This document shows, in pieces, positions 13,965 through 25,523 of a stretch of DNA of 64,000 nucleotides. The notes under the pieces are model-generated. The model saw only the letters and a list, made by a program, of their open reading frames with translations. It had not been told where the DNA came from and made no database searches. The translations under genes were made by a program, and so were the position numbers. The stretch lies in NCBI GenBank assembly GCA_944474755.1, contig OX104113.1:59726074-59790073 (forward strand). Reading direction: 5' to 3'. Within the stretch, counting starts at the first letter, position 1. Each line of letters begins with the position of its first letter. This DNA comes from Limnoperna fortunei (Eukaryota > Mollusca > Bivalvia > Mytilida > Modiolidae).

Positions 13965-14365
13965 TTTTGTTTTACATGTCACAAATCGTCCTTGACTTTT
14001 GCTACGGGAATTTTACATTATGTCAGCCATGTTTTTTTCTAAAGGGATCTAATGTTGTTTCGAGACCTACAATGATATTCGGGCAAACCGCGAGACTTTT
14101 CCCGCGTCAACCGCAAACGACAAGCCTGAATGGTTTCAAACAGACAAATATCCACTGCACCTAGGTACCATTTCCGTTCTAATTTAGATCATTTTTACTA
14201 TAGAAAATTGCCCTATCAAAATGAAAAAAAAAACGCTGAATATTTTGAGGAAATAATTGTTGATTTCAAAATATACATTTTGATCTACAAAGGAGTATAA
14301 GCTCGACCATAAGCAGTTGTCATTTGCCATGCGAACAACTTTTACCAAAATACCGGGACTTGTAG
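13965..14365. repeat. Dispersed repeat, copy A (pairs with 31255-31645)
   Basis: Shared landmarks in the same order as copy B: 'cttgacttttgctacg', 'aaccgcaaacgaca', 'ggtttcaaacagacaa' against 'ggttttcaaatggacaa', 'ccctatcaaa', 'aacgctgaa', 'taattgttgatttcaa' and 'gatctac...aagctcgaccata'. The copies are well diverged. The element is of unknown type, with no terminal repeats detected. Confidence 0.75.
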
Positions 14366-14467
14366 TTATAGATATATGCGAAATACATTTGTAGCTTTGC
14401 TGCAAAGTTTAGCAGTATTCTCCTCAATGCATAAGGTTTTATAAAGCATTTCATTTTTTAATTACAG

Positions 14468-14718
14468 ATTCTACAGAAGTGACAAACGAAAGTATTTCTA
14501 GCGAGCAGTGTTATAAAGCATGCTATTTCGGCACAGACCCGGCGTGTTCGCTCCCTGAAATAAAAAGGGAGACAACCTCAAACACAAACATCTCATTACC
14601 ATTAAACTGCTGTAGTCTACATATATGTTATCTAGACTTATGGACAATTGTGATAGGATTGTTTTATCTGTGGTTGGTTAGAACTTTCATACAATATATG
14701 TCAATAGGGTTAACTTAG
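14468..14718 (+). CDS. NALF: NALF/FAM155-like channel subunit, last coding exon
   Basis: The acceptor TTACAG at 14462-14467 joins in phase 1 to the preceding exon (AAA G|AT TCT), giving 83 further residues and a TAG at 14716-14718. It begins DSTEVTNESISSEQCYKAC, so the extracellular Cys-rich part continues with several cysteines (CYKACYFGTDPAC, CCSLHIC). It ends in one hydrophobic membrane-type segment (YLDLWTIVIGLFYLWLV) and a short tail. A C-terminal hydrophobic segment after Cys residues fits the NALF family, though this exon is much less conserved than the previous one. Potential N-glycosylation sites (NES, NIS) are visible. Identification rests mainly on the preceding exon. Confidence 0.75.
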
Positions 14719-17700
14719 CCAATTTGTTATAGTCTAGAATATTAATATAATTGAATAATGGGATATTAATTTGTAAATAGAAGTATAAATGATTATGTAA
14801 ATGTGTTTAATAGTGATATATGTGTAGTTTTGAATGGTAATATATATGGAAAATTTAAATCAAAATACGTACATAATAGTTTTTTTTATTTTGATGGAAA
14901 AAAGTGATGGTAAAACATTTTAGTGCTTGAAAATATTAACAAAACTTATATATGTTTAATGTTTTAGTTGCTTTATAAATCGGAATAATCAACATTTTGT
15001 TTTTAAATACCTTACTTCTCAATTTTATAATATATGTTGAATTTACTTACTATTTTCCTTCTGATAATAAGTTAAATATTTTTGGTATGAACATCTCAGA
15101 GTAAGTACAATTATTCATCTGCTTTTCCTGTTACAACAAAGATTAAACATGAAATACACAAGTAAAGTAAGCAACTAATATATAAAGCCATGTCTATGTT
15201 ACCATGATATTTATCTACTAGGTAGAACTTTAAGTTGTTGTGTTAATTTATTTGTTTGTTATGTTTGAACATTCATGTATCTGGTCATACTAGTATGTTG
15301 CAAAAGCAGTTTAGACATTAATTCTCTTATTTTATTTTTAACTAGCATACGATAAGATCTAAAATAAGTATTGTTTTTTTATTCTTACACGGACAAAGGT
15401 TATACCCTCATACTACCATTTCATTCAAGGTAAACAATATCTTAGAATATTAAGAGGTTTATTTTTCGCATATTAAGTGATTTGACAAAATTTTGGTAAA
15501 AAATATGATCCATGTTTAAAAAGATATTTTCACTATTCTATAGTTGTGATGTAATGCTCACTGCAACTATGACAACCATATTACTCATATATGATTAAAG
15601 TTTTCCCCTTTTCACACATTCCTCTGTGAAGAATTATAATTATCTCTGTTTTGTGATGTATCAATCCATTATTTTTGTTTTCATGTCTACATTTGTATAA
15701 GTAATGAGTGGCATGATGTCTTAATGATGATGTGTTAAGAAGAATTTATAAAAGTTATAGACGCTTAAAGATAAAATCAGGAGTTTTTTATGCTAACGCG
15801 TGTCAAGTATTTCTAAACGATACGATTCGTTACATTTTCATGTCTTTTAACCTGAAGATGCATATCAGAAAAATAAATGTATGAAAAGTACAACAACAAG
15901 AACGAAAAAAATATTAAATAACTTAATCTAGTTCAGTCATTTAGCCTTTGTGTTTCTAGTACTAAATAAGTACAAACATCCAATGTCATCTGAATCAACA
16001 TAACAAGAACATAGCAGTTCAACAATCAATTTCTGTATTATCTACGAAATACGGTGTATCTCAGATTACAAGATTTGTTTCCTTCGAAAGCTTAGGTACA
16101 TACGGACAGGTTGGGTGGAGCAGGTGTTCCAACTGATTCGAAAGTGTTTTAAATAATGATATAATACTCCAATAGGTTAAATGATTAGCCTTATAAGTGA
16201 CAGTTCTATGACCACAGATTCATCTGTGAGGAAAATGGGACCAAACGTTACATCAATAAAGGTAACAACTATGATTACATGTAAACTGGTTTAAAGTTCA
16301 AAGTCTTGTAGTTGTTTTAAATTTTCTCCAAGGTTGTAAAACAAAATATGAAATTTTGACACGTCTTTTACTATTTTGGCATTAATTCAATACAATATCA
16401 AGTGATTTCAACGTGTTTTGACTTCTGTCACTCTAAACGTTTTATTTCGTAAAAGTGTGTTATTTTTACGTCTTTATTATAACTTATCATTCGTTCGGTC
16501 AATTTCCTTGTATTTTTTCTTTTTCATACTATTATTGGAATTTGCGTTTATTTATAGAATGAAGATGTCAAGACACCGTTCATAATGTAGACAACCCATT
16601 GTCAAACAATCTAGTGACCAATATTGCAAAATAAAATTCTTATTAACCGCTTTAGATTTTGCTGACAATCCACAATTTGGTAATCTTTATATCTTGGTTT
16701 GTATTTTTGAAGTAACTATCATGATTCATCTAAAAATATTTGTCACGTATATAGGGTGCACATTCCACGTTAAAACTGCTTAATAGTGAAAATTCAATTT
16801 AGTTTTGGTGTTTCGTAGGTATATTGGTTCAATTCAAACCATTTTAGTTTTTTTTCAAGTTTATTGTTTAAAATCCAATATCCGTTTTAATTGTTTTTCA
16901 TTTTTATTTGCTGAAGAAGAAAAACACAGTTCGCCATAACTATATATTATTAACATCAGCATAGACATGATAATCATTTTTTTGCAAAGATATTATTTGT
17001 GAATGGTTTGTGTAAATTCCGTTTTATATGTCAAACATTTTATGTATTTGGCAATCTTATCCTGTAATTAGATAACGTCTTAATAACTTATGTTGTTAAT
17101 TGGATCAATTTTATAAAAACACTAGAAACTCGATTTTATATAATACAAAAATAAGCATATGTTGTTACCACAGTATATATCATATAAGCCAAAATGTTAT
17201 AATAAATGTGACTTTACGTCGTGTGTATTTCAGGATAATGCGACATGACGAATTCATCATGAACACAAAGGGAAATAACTCTTAACAATATTTATTATAT
17301 TTAAGATGAATCGTGGAAGTTTCATCAAATTGTGCCAGTTAAATTATTTTATAGTATCATGTACATGAATGTAGAAGTCTTTTTATTCCCCTTTATTTTA
17401 AACAAAGAATGCTCAAATAAATATGCTTATAGATATACTATCACAGCAATATCCGGCAATAGGGGAAGTCTTGCCAGTGGTAATATACAGTAACAATTTT
17501 GTTTGTAATAGTTTATTGTTATATTTATGTGATAATCAGCATTTTGTACAGTTTTTTGTTGATTTATTGGTGATTTCAAGCAATAGAATATCAATCATGT
17601 TATTACCTCGTTCAGCTATTTCACGTGCTCATGGCCTTTCTGTATGATAATCATTTTAGTAATTTTATTTTGTTTTTGTGCGTATATGTTTATTTTATTC

Positions 17701-19929
17701 GGTTGTTAATTGTAATATTTGATGTAAACCTAACTGTTATCTGAGAATTAAGGCTTTCTACAGAGGAGTCAGTCAATATAAATACAAATTTCATTTTAAT
17801 GAATTTCTGCTCTAGAAATTAATGTTAACGTGCTTGGTTCTGATCACTTTCAGAGCTCAGCTTACTGATTTATATTTTCAAACCGATATCTTGCTTTGGT
17901 TGATTGCTGTTTATTAAGATTTAAGCTAATACATTTTCTAAATCTTCAGGTTATTTCAATAAAATCTCAGTATTATTTCACATTAGGTCTTTACTGGGGG
18001 AAACATTTACATATATAAAGAAAACATTGAGACCATGTGTAGCTTATAAATGACAATTTGTTTTTTGATATAATAAGAATATTTGCATCTAATAAGTGAA
18101 ATCCGTCAGCTGATACGACAAGGCAATAAACTGTATCTACTATTTTAAAGGACGTTTACATGACATCCCGGGATGCTACTTTGAATTCCAGTATACGTTT
18201 GTACTGCATATTTGATTGACTTTGTTTCTTTAAATGTTAGAAAATACAGTGATTCTCAATTAACATACAAAATTTTAAGAAACCCCTATGCAGACTTATG
18301 ATGATACGGCAAATAAAAACAACATAACAAGTATAAAACAATATCTTTAAGAAATGAATTACAAATGTACATATAATGGCTGAAATCATTATTGTTTTAA
18401 TATATTGAAAAGTACATGAGATATAAAAAAACTCTATAGCTATGGCTTTAGAATGGAAAGAAATATATCCATGCTTTGCGAGTTTCCGGTTACATGATTT
18501 AGTTCTTTTCAATCTATCTATTTTCCTCCTGTTTTCTCGCATAAAAAACTAGCTATAGAAAAACAAACATAAGAATTTAAATCCACACGAGAAAAAAATC
18601 TGTCTCCCGCTTTTACCTTAATTTATCATCACATGTTTGATTTTAAAGTAATAAATTATGCCCCGAACTCCTTTTTCTTGCAATCAAAATGAAACACGTT
18701 TTTACCAACCAGTTATACTTGTCATAGCGTCAACCAAGTTAAGTATCATCTGTCATAATCAGATAAATGTTTATTAATGACAAACATTCAGAATTCGACA
18801 AACTTAAAACCAGAGACATGCCTTGTCTGTAATTTGTAGAACTAAATGATCAGCTCGTTTAGCCAATAATTATATGCAAATGTTTATTTGAATAAATATG
18901 TTGATATGTTACCTGTTATGCAATGTTTTTCATAAAGACAACAACTTGAAGGCAGAAATTTTATTTGCAAAAATAAGCACTGCTTAGTGATACGGGGAAA
19001 ATGTTTTAGTCGTCTTTTGCACGACACGGCGATGCTGCTTCTAGTCCAGCATGCGCTATATATCAAATTGCCATGGTAACCGGTAAGTCCTTTTTTCTAA
19101 TCTCGCACGGATTATTTCAGACGTTATTTGTTTGGTCAGGGTATAAATCTTGTTTTCGAAACATTAAGCTTATTACTACAACTACTCACGTTAAGTGGTT
19201 GATGTGTGGTTGAATTATTTTTAATAGAAATATTTTAAATTTTCTTTCGAAGCTGTCTTAACTTCATCACAGAGATTCGGTAGTTTTTGTCCTTACTAGT
19301 AGTCTTAATACCACGAATCCATCAGGAACTTTCAGCATGACTGCAGTGAAAGTAATTCTACACTGCCGGTTACATTTGCCCTGGGTTGGCATCACCATAT
19401 TTTAAAAGTACTAGTAAAATGACAAAATCCTAAATACTATATGAACTACTACGGTACGTGAATGTAGGTCAAAAAATCTATATAATTCCACAGAATTATT
19501 TATATTTTATGCAATCTTTTTTTCTCTTGAGGATATGAAGAGCAACAAAAATATATCAAATGTGTACGAAATACAGCAACAGAAAAGTTTACATGTAGCC
19601 GTTTATTGTTTAGAGATCAATGTATTTTGTTTAATCGCACACTACTAAACTCGCCTGAATATTCAATGGAGTTAATAATAATAATAAACCGTGACAACAA
19701 GTAATGATCTTCCAAGGCTAACGAACTACAATAATGTATTGAATCTTATTTTTATTCACTCCTCGTTCGTTTTGAAAACGTTTGTCTCCACGCCCAATAA
19801 TCAGGAGACTGATCAGGTCAATGATTAGTTTGGTTTATTTAGTCAGATTTAAATATACCTCCATGTGTTAAAAAATGTATACTTAAATAATTAAATATAC
19901 GAATTGTAACGTAAGAAAATGTAAATATA
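14719..19929. other. 3' flank of the NALF-like gene and intergenic DNA
   Basis: The first few hundred bases probably include the 3' untranslated region, but no polyadenylation site was confidently chosen. The remaining 5 kb is AT-rich with only short unsupported open frames. No RNA gene or element was recognised. Confidence 0.5.
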
Positions 19930-20070
19930 GTTTGTTTGAGAGAGTTTTAACGCCAATTTTAGCAATTTTCGCTGTATCCGGGCACCAAGTTTTTTATTTG
20001 TGGGGGTGGGGGAGAAGCGAAATATCCGGTGAAAACCAACATCAATTTAAAGTTGCCCATACCCTGACCG
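19930..20070 (-). mobile_element. Diverged SINE tail fragment
   Basis: 'gttttaacgccaattttagc', 'gcaccaagttttttattt' and 'gggggagaagc' follow the same order as the SINE tails at 765-930 and 51608-51860, with more divergence and no tRNA-like head. Confidence 0.6.
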
Positions 20071-21390
20071 TTGACAATCATGTCATCATATGATCAACAA
20101 TAGATGGCTAAATCTTGAAAAATAATTTCGAGGGAGATAATTTATCGATTTTTTTTTCTCTGGTCCCTCATAAATTAAGTTTTCGCCCGAAAAAATGTAA
20201 TCTTTATGTACAGCACTTTTAGACCAACGCTCTACATAATAATGTGAAGTCTTTTTGGTCATTGATCAACAGTTTATAAAAATACTTGCAAAAGTTATTA
20301 TTGCAATGCAGCCTTCGTAGTTAATAACAAGTTTATGTCGTTAATATATATGACTCGTTATTATGTACCAATGGAGCGTGTGTCCTGGTGACACATCTGA
20401 ACATTGATCGCTGTTTATTTCGGCGGATCTGTTTAGTTTGATGTCCCTCTCTCGCACACTCTATACATCATGGAACTCCCGTTGCCTCTGTCGCACGGTC
20501 GAGATCTGTAAAAGTCGGCCTCTCGTATCGGCCAGGGTATAAAAAGTTAACATTCGGCTTCTCTAAATTGTATTTAAAAATTGGGAAGTTGGGGTTTACT
20601 CATCTGCATACATTTATGACGCTCCTGCACGGCACTACAAGTGGTAGCATGCCAGATATCTTTTTTATACTGTTGGATATCAGGAACCTATAAAACAACG
20701 GGACTGGAATCTAACGATATCGTATACTTTTCCTCGTCGCGTCAATACTCTAATTTGCGAACAAAATATGACCATATATACGGCTTTTGTACGATACAAT
20801 CTGTTCGAGACTCGAGCAAGTTACGTGTATATATCAATACAAAACAAAAAACAAAAGTTTTGATTAATTCTAAAATTCGAATGTTGTACTGGTCCCAGTG
20901 AACTAAAATCAAAACCGCCTTGTATGATTTTATTTGATGTTTATGGTTTTCACCAATTAGACAATTTATATGATGACACAGGTATTAGCTACCTAGGGTG
21001 TACCCTCAGACCACTTATGATACCGTTGTTTATTGAACCATTTGTTCACCACACCTGTGATTACGTAACAATTGCAACAGGTGTACGCCAAATTAAAATA
21101 GAATGTGTTGTAAAAAATACTTATAGTGAAATTTTTTTATCATTTTGATTTAAAATTAAGGAGTTTCTTGTAAATTAGAAGCTGAAAATACGTAACAGGA
21201 TGGAGTATATGCTGCAACGCGACAAAAAAGAAGAATTGGTTGGTCTATATCTTTTAAATGTGTAATTTTGCATTACGATTGTATACGGTCTGAAAGTATA
21301 CAGTTCGTAAAAATGACATACAAATTTGGCGACCGTTAAAAAAAGCTCCCGATTTTCGCTGATTTCAAAAATTATTTTTATAAATGATAA
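20071..21390. other. Intergenic DNA with one isolated TATA-like sequence
   Basis: A somewhat less AT-rich stretch (about 20380-20640) contains TATAAAAA at 20538-20545, but no coding region follows within reach. Two short open frames (20641-20901 and 20924-21148) show no recognisable domain. No function is assigned. Confidence 0.45.
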
Positions 21391-21394
21391 AACA

Positions 21395-22617
21395 TGGTCA
21401 CGATGAATACAAGTCAAATCGCCCCACGGAAAATTCGCGCCCGTCAAAAACGCCCCACTTTTTGCAAAAACGCCCTTAATGCTAAATCGTCCCATGTAAA
21501 AACGCCCCCACCTTTTACAAAATCGCCCCCACATCGAGCAAAATCGCCCCATTTACAAAAATCGCTAATTACAGTAGTACACAATTATTTATTTTTTTCC
21601 TTTGATTAAATGTTAAGGTAAATCATACATATGTGCTCTTTTTTCGGTCATATTAGAATCTTGTATGTTCAAAGTTGTTAATTGTTCTTCTTTTTATAGG
21701 AAAACACGAAGGCACGACAAGAACAATTTAATCTTTTTTATTAAAGCAGAAAACAAGATAACAAACAATGGGTACAAACAAAACATTATGCAGTTTATAT
21801 CCTTTCGATTATTTTATTTTAAATAACAAATCTTTGATTATTTAATCATAATTACAAAAGAATTATAAAGTTGTAACCGAATATCTTTAAGGTAATTAGG
21901 ATACACAGGGAAATTTTGTTCAAGTGGATTTCACATGAATTACTGTGAAATTCACGTGAAAAATTTAACGTGAATTTCACGTTAAATGTGCAATTTAACG
22001 TGAATTTCACATGAAGTTCACGTGAAAAAAATGTTCTCAACATTTTTAATGTTCTTTAACTTTCATGCAATTCTATAAATATTTAGAAATAAATTCTCAT
22101 TTTTCAGAATTTTCAAGTGAAATTCACGTGAAAAAGTTAACGCGAAATTCGTGTGAGTTTCACATGATATTAACGTGAAATTCATGTTAAATATATTTCA
22201 CGTGAAATTCACGTTAATATGCTCGTTTAACGTGAAAATCATGTTAACTTTTCACGTGAAAATTCACGTTAATCCTGATTTCACGTGAACATTATTTCCC
22301 TGTGTCCTTGTAATAATGAATGCAAACTAACGACATAATCGATCATTATTAACAAAACATTTCTAATTTTTAATCAGTGACAATATAATCCTAAAAGGAG
22401 TAAATATTTGTACAACTTAACAATTTTATACTTTATGTTAATTTTTGTAAGTGGGGCGATTTTGCTGAAGGTGGGGGCGTTTTTGATGGGGCGATTTTGA
22501 TAGGTGGGGCGATTTTGCTGAAGGTGGGGGCGTTTTTACAGGGGGCGATTATAAAGTGGGGGCGTTTTAGACGGGGTCGATTTTTCCGTGGGGCGATTCG
22601 ACCAACTACCGTCACGA
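21395..22617. mobile_element. Foldback-type element with modular G/C-rich inverted termini
   Basis: The left arm (about 21395-21570) and right arm (about 22440-22617) are inverted copies of each other. The left outer edge reads 'ggtcacgatg...caaatcgccccacggaaa', and the reverse complement of the right edge reads 'atcgtgacgg...cgaatcgccccacggaaa'. Each arm consists of repeated short modules of the type AAAATCGCCCC and AAAACGCCCCCAC. Arms made of short tandem modules are the defining trait of foldback (FB-like) transposons. No transposase is present. Both arms translate into similar Pro/Lys-rich frames only because the modules are the same; these are not taken as genes. Confidence 0.75.
21899..22308. 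mobile_element. Small inverted-repeat element packed with TTCACGTGAA-type palindromes, nested in the foldback element
   Basis: The left end 'ggatacacagggaaattttg' is mirrored by the right end 'tatttccctgtgtcc'. Between them, variants of the 10-base palindrome TTCACGTGAA and of TTAACGTGAA occur many times in both orientations, so most of the 410 bases can fold on itself. No open frame is credible. The position, central between the two arms of the foldback element, suggests nesting. Confidence 0.7.
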
Positions 22618-23950
22618 TAATACAATGAGGCAAATAAAACACTTAAATGAATCTAACTAAATGAGTTAACAGATAACAGTCAAAGTAAAAGTGAAACTAG
22701 AGCGGGACTATGTATGCACTGCAAGCAGTTGTTAAAAAAAAATATTGAAATAATCAAGTTTAAGATAATAAATCTTCTGTTTAAAGTTTGTTAATTTTTT
22801 TTAAGTGTAAAGTTTTAAAGTTTTCTCCTGAAATCTGCAATCAACCATGTGTGTGCAATGACAGTTGACTTTAATTCAGAGTACATTCATTAACAAAAAC
22901 CGTTTTTGAAAACAATAATAGCAAAACTGTTATACAGTCTAGGAAAAAAGTATGTAAAAAATGGATCAGACATAACAGCTTATTATAATCAGTTAATCAT
23001 AATAAGCATAATACTCTAGAATCTGGGTTGCTGTGTAATATGGTGGAACCAATAATAGGTTTTTGTATCTGTTAACAGTAAAAGTCAAGTATCGTTTCTT
23101 GCTTTTTGTTTTCCTGCAACCTCTTCAAAATCCATGCAGCTCTTTCACAAACAAGTATTGAAAATACATGTATATTTAAGTGTACTGATTCGATATAAAG
23201 GCAATACAAGGATAAGCTTAGATACGGGGAAGAGGCGAGGTTAGAAATATTGTGCCTTTTCTGCGTTTCGTGCCAAGTCCTGTTTATGTCAATTCAATAC
23301 AGTTCTGCAATATTTGTATATTTATATAATATTTACACACATGTTCCATAATTTGCAATCTAATTAAAATTAAATCAAATTTAAATTTAATAAGATTGAT
23401 TATTTTCTATTTATTTTTAAACAACTAAAAATTCAAACCTTATATCGTGCCTCTACACACAACGCCATCAATTTCAGCGACAGAAAAAAATTGTAACGTC
23501 AGAATTTAGTGAATCGGCCACTGACTGACATAACAAACAAATATACAATCAACCCATTTAATTTTCAATTTACTCTGTGAATACATGTTTGTCTTATCTC
23601 TTTAACCACTGAATACCATGTTATTGCGTATTCTCTTGTATGATTTAAAAAACGCGATGATGAGAGAATGATATGACAGTTGAATATGCTACATTTTTGA
23701 GGGGAAATCCAGGGGAGAACAATGGGTTATCTTTCTTGGTAAACTTAGTGCACAGAACTCGCAAACCAAAGTCCGTAGACAATCAGGATTTGCACCACCT
23801 ATTGCCAAGCAATATGAACCACACAATACTTAAATATTCTAAACCCGGACCGTTGTCCTCAATTTCTCTCCATACCACAACAGACTTAGAAAAAGCAAAA
23901 GCTAAAGGTTGGAATATCTTAGACGATAAAACCTCAAGTCTTTTATACTG
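22618..23950. other. Intergenic DNA; one unassigned open frame
   Basis: Apart from the edge of the foldback element the sequence is AT-rich. An open frame at 23673-23951 (92 codons, beginning MTVEYATFLRGNPG) ends just before the LTR element. No domain was recognised and no splice sites or promoter support it; it could be a relic of another element. Confidence 0.4.
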
Positions 23951-23955
23951 AAAAG

Positions 23956-24425
23956 TATCGTGTTAAGATTTTTAACACGCCGGGGAACAAGCTGGTAGAG
24001 CCAAAAATACTAAAGACTGTTAGTAATAATTGTTCTATTCAATAAAAACAGTAATAACAAAATCGCTATATGCATAAACAGTATTCCGCTTATAGTTCAA
24101 GATTCGACGGATTTCCACTCTAAGGTTCACAATTCAGCTATACGAGTTTCCGTATGCTTCCGTTGACGGTCTCCGAATGTCTCCTTGTGTAAATGAAAAT
24201 TGAAGTTTATATAACAGATTGAGACAGGCTAAATACGATAATAAAATTAATAAATTAATTATAAATAATGTTAAGCCAATTAGTGTCATGTACATATATT
24301 TTGCTCGACATCAAAGGTAAAACTGTCATAATAATAAGCCGATTAAAACGTGTCACAAACCAATTTTCGGATTAACAGAACATGTTTGTCGGTGTAAAAA
24401 TCTGTGAACTTTTTACACCACGACA
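23956..24425 (-). repeat. 3' LTR (minus-strand sense)
   Basis: 470 bases, matching the other LTR except at two positions (near 23974 and near 24349). Both ends form hairpins: CGTGTTAA...TTAACACG at 23959-23979, and TGTCGgTGTAAAAA...TTTTTACACcaCGACA near 24386-24425. Next to it on the internal side is the purine tract. Confidence 0.92.
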
Positions 24426-24435
24426 ACTCTCCCAC
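24426..24435 (-). promoter_or_regulatory. Polypurine tract of the LTR element
   Basis: On the minus strand GGGAGAGT stands immediately before the LTR start TGTCG, the expected place for the second-strand primer. Confidence 0.65.
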
Positions 24436-25523
24436 GGTCCATTTTGACTCTGTCCCAGAGTCACGATTTTTTTTCCCGACGCAGTCGGTATTATATTCAC
24501 TTTTTACCCTTTGACCTCATGACACTTCACCTCTCGTAATTCTGTTTCTTGATTGGTTAAAAACCAATTGGACGGGGGTTCGAAACAGGGTGGTAAATTG
24601 GCCAGGGGCTCGGAACAGGGTGGTAATTCACCTTTCAAATTGTGTACTATTATTATTAGATTTTACCGTCTGTTTGTTTATAAAATTATTTCATAGTGCA
24701 ATTTAAGTATAAAGAACGATAGAGATGGCCTGCAGTTTGTAAAATTTTATATCAAACAATTTGTACAAAAATGTTAAATATTTTTTATTTGAAGTACAGC
24801 GCAAATTAAATGCATATTAACACGCTGGATTTTAGCGGGCTTATATGGAGGATAAAAAAGACGAAGAGACGAAATTTTAATTAATTTCTAAATACAAATC
24901 AACAATCATTTTATATTCATGTTGATATTAAATTAAATGTATTATTGTTCTTGGGCGTCCGTCGTAGTACACACATAGATAGAGAGTTGTGGCTCTAATT
25001 GTAAAGTATACTTTGCTTATTCAGTAAATTTTAAACTATAAACATTTTATTACAAAATTTCTAATATTCAATTTGTTTACATTATTGTATAACTGCTTTG
25101 GTGCTCGCAGAAAAACTTCATTTCTATATCTTAGGCATTGGGTTTCAATACATAATAGCAATAAACTTTCTGGAATACATGTACATGTACAGCAAAGTAC
25201 ATGTAATTGTATGTACATTATCAATTTTAGGTTAACTGTATGCTTGGTAAATCTGTTAATATCGAAAAGACGTAAATAAAAGGGGGCACACATGTATAAA
25301 TGAATAATTTCAAACTCGTTTAATCTGGGACTAGTGTTAATTTATAGGTTCATGATTTCATTCACGTAGTAATAATTGTCCGTCAGTACTTCCCCCAACA
25401 AATTTCCACCAAACATTTCTGGTCTATTGAAACGGGGAATTTGTATGACAATAAAGGCGATGCGTAGTTCAATGCATAACTCAATTTATATCTTTACTGC
25501 GTCGGTTAGTCACGATTTTTTTT
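24436..25523 (-). other. Internal 3' region of the LTR element without coding capacity
   Basis: About 1.1 kb between the end of the zinc-knuckle ORF and the polypurine tract. A pol gene would normally be here, but no reverse transcriptase, protease or integrase motif is visible in any frame. Short overlapping open frames at 25036-25293 have no recognisable features. Confidence 0.6.

Larger units (their letters stand above)
11574..14467 (+). other. Intron of the NALF-like gene, with repeat fragments
   Basis: A 2.9-kb intron bounded by GTAAGT and TTACAG. It contains a probable minus-strand LINE 3' tail (from about 11845) and a dispersed repeat at about 13965-14365 that has a diverged second copy at 31255-31645. 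The remaining sequence shows nothing recognisable; the open frame at 12869-13111 is not bounded by convincing splice sites. Confidence 0.65.

Noticed and set aside
20538..20545. TATAAAAA as a promoter
   Set aside because: No gene start follows, and AT-rich DNA gives such matches by chance.
21394..22642. Two similar Pro/Lys-rich open frames on opposite strands
   Set aside because: Their similarity follows from the inverted foldback arms; no other sign of coding.
23673..23951. 92-residue open frame next to the LTR element as part of its coding region
   Set aside because: It lies outside the LTR and target duplication and on the other strand; no family was recognised.
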